Made by a program: the position numbers and the translations under genes
From: Xylogone sp. PMI_703
Taxonomy: Eukaryota; Ascomycota; Leotiomycetes
DNA length: 64,000 nt
Direction of reading: 5' to 3'
Assembly (NCBI GenBank): GCA_021399445.1
Contig: JAJTUQ010000007.1
Location: 248,001 to 312,000, forward strand
The notes under the pieces: generated by a model
Told to the model about the DNA's origin: nothing
Databases searched by the model: none
Seen by the model: only the letters and a program-made list of their open reading frames with translations
Shown here: positions 63,120-64,000 of the stretch, piece by piece
Layout: each line of letters begins with the position of its first letter
Numbering within the stretch: the first letter of the stretch is position 1

Positions 63120-64000
63120 GTTTTATCTATCCATAATTTGTGGGAGAACACATTAAAGTATAACAGAGGCACTTACACTACTACTGTAGAAAACGACCGC
63201 CAGAATTATGAATATCAATAAGGATATCATATTACATATAAAGACACTTGTTCTGAGTATGGCACCCATATTACTAGCAAAAGAGTTCATAGAGAAAACC
63301 AACAGTTCGCATTGCTGGCGAGATATCTTAGGTGATTAGTTTGGTCTAGAAGTCGATATTGAAACACACGTTATAGGAATATGGTATATCATTGTATTAA
63401 ATGCCGAGGTAGTTCGGGTTCTAGTGATAATTTTCGGTTACTCTAAGTTTTATTATGCAGAAAATTTATGCTTCAAGCCAAAGTAGTCTGTATTGCTCTA
63501 CTAGAACTCAGTCCACTTTAGTCTGAAATATAAATAAGGCACATACATTATTTTGTAATATGTTAAAGTAATATACTTCAGACATAATTACTTTAAGATA
63601 TAGTCTTTTAACCTGATTTATTCGCAGTTATAATACTCTGAATCTAAAAATAGTTTCGGGTTTTTTAAATACTTTAAGCTAATTAAAAAATAGCTTAACA
63701 ACTGTGGGTTTACTACTCTCCTACCTACTCACAGTACATATTATATTACGTGCGGGTGAATCGGTGGTTTGGTAGTTATATGATGAATATATTAAGTGGG
63801 TGCAGGCAGGTGGAGGAGTAGTATACTCCCCCTTTCCGATTGGGACTAGTGCTAAGTACACGTGACTAGATCCCAACAGCAACTAACCTATCTAGCTAAC
63901 TTAGATATTCGGGAAATTATGTAATAGAATATTATCGAGTTATCAGAAGACTTCCCAAGGGGTGCTTGGAAGTACACCTCCTAGGCATATAAAAAGTTAG
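63120..64000. other. Right-end intergenic region
   Basis: AT-rich, no gene recognised. An imperfect inverted repeat lies at 63711-63823. Confidence 0.5.
63711..63823. repeat. Imperfect inverted repeat (about 22-28 bp arms)
   Basis: The left arm TACTACTCTCCTACC... at 63711-63732 and the complement of the right arm at 63796-63823 share most bases, with small gaps, enclosing about 60 bp. It could be a small hairpin or a decayed element. Confidence 0.35.

Overview
The window is nuclear DNA of a filamentous ascomycete (Pezizomycotina). Nearly every gene is split by short GT-AG introns (about 45-70 nt, a few apparently 34-40 nt) with fungal donor sites. The gene content is typical of that group: HET-domain proteins, Zn2Cys6 regulators, CbxX-type triple AAA proteins, a Helo-like STAND N-terminus and secondary-metabolism style P450s. 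The centre (about 3-54 kb) is AT-rich accessory DNA. The right part (about 54.6-59.4 kb) carries two intron-less, GC-richer housekeeping or secreted-enzyme genes. The species cannot be named from sequence alone.

Layout. 0.5-2.8 kb: HET protein. 3.6-15.9 kb: a polyol/ketose-type cluster with three SDRs, a zinc NAD-polyol dehydrogenase, a P-loop small-molecule kinase, a dimeric alpha/beta-barrel (ABM-like) protein and a Gal4-like Zn2Cys6 regulator. 16.5-32.5 kb: an oxidative cluster with two P450s, an aromatic-type FAD monooxygenase, an alpha/beta hydrolase, an aldoxime dehydratase family protein and two further Zn2Cys6 regulators. 33.3-41.6 kb: glutathione S-transferase, two MFS transporters and a D-amino-acid oxidase. 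42.3-49.8 kb: a divergent pair of a second HET protein and a triple CbxX/AAA ATPase. 50-54 kb: hydrolase remnant, F-box-like protein and aquaporin. 54.7-59.4 kb: deoxyribose-phosphate aldolase and a secreted GH30 glycoside hydrolase. 61.1-63.1 kb: a Helo-like/ankyrin protein.

How the parts may work together. The first cluster has the enzyme set expected for ketose/polyol interconversion: NADPH-type SOU1/L-xylulose reductase-like SDRs, NAD-type dehydrogenases and a kinase. It resembles a private version of the fungal pentose/hexitol route. Inverted CGG half-sites spaced 9-11 bp sit about 115-215 bp upstream of most of its start codons, including that of the Gal4-like regulator, so the genes probably form one autoregulated regulon. 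The regulator carries an apparent 1-nt frameshift in a T6 run in this sequence. The second cluster looks like an oxime/nitrile or aromatic oxidation module. Its dehydratase-family protein seems to lack residues known to be catalytic in bacterial enzymes.

The most unusual points are the promoter-motif regulon, two non-canonical GC-AG introns at the same codon position inside zinc-cluster domains, the divergent aldoxime dehydratase, two homopolymer frameshifts, a displaced fragment of the FAD monooxygenase, and a MITE-like inverted-repeat element. Gene models were spliced by hand from donor/acceptor signals, reading-frame arithmetic and family conservation. Functions are family-level assignments.
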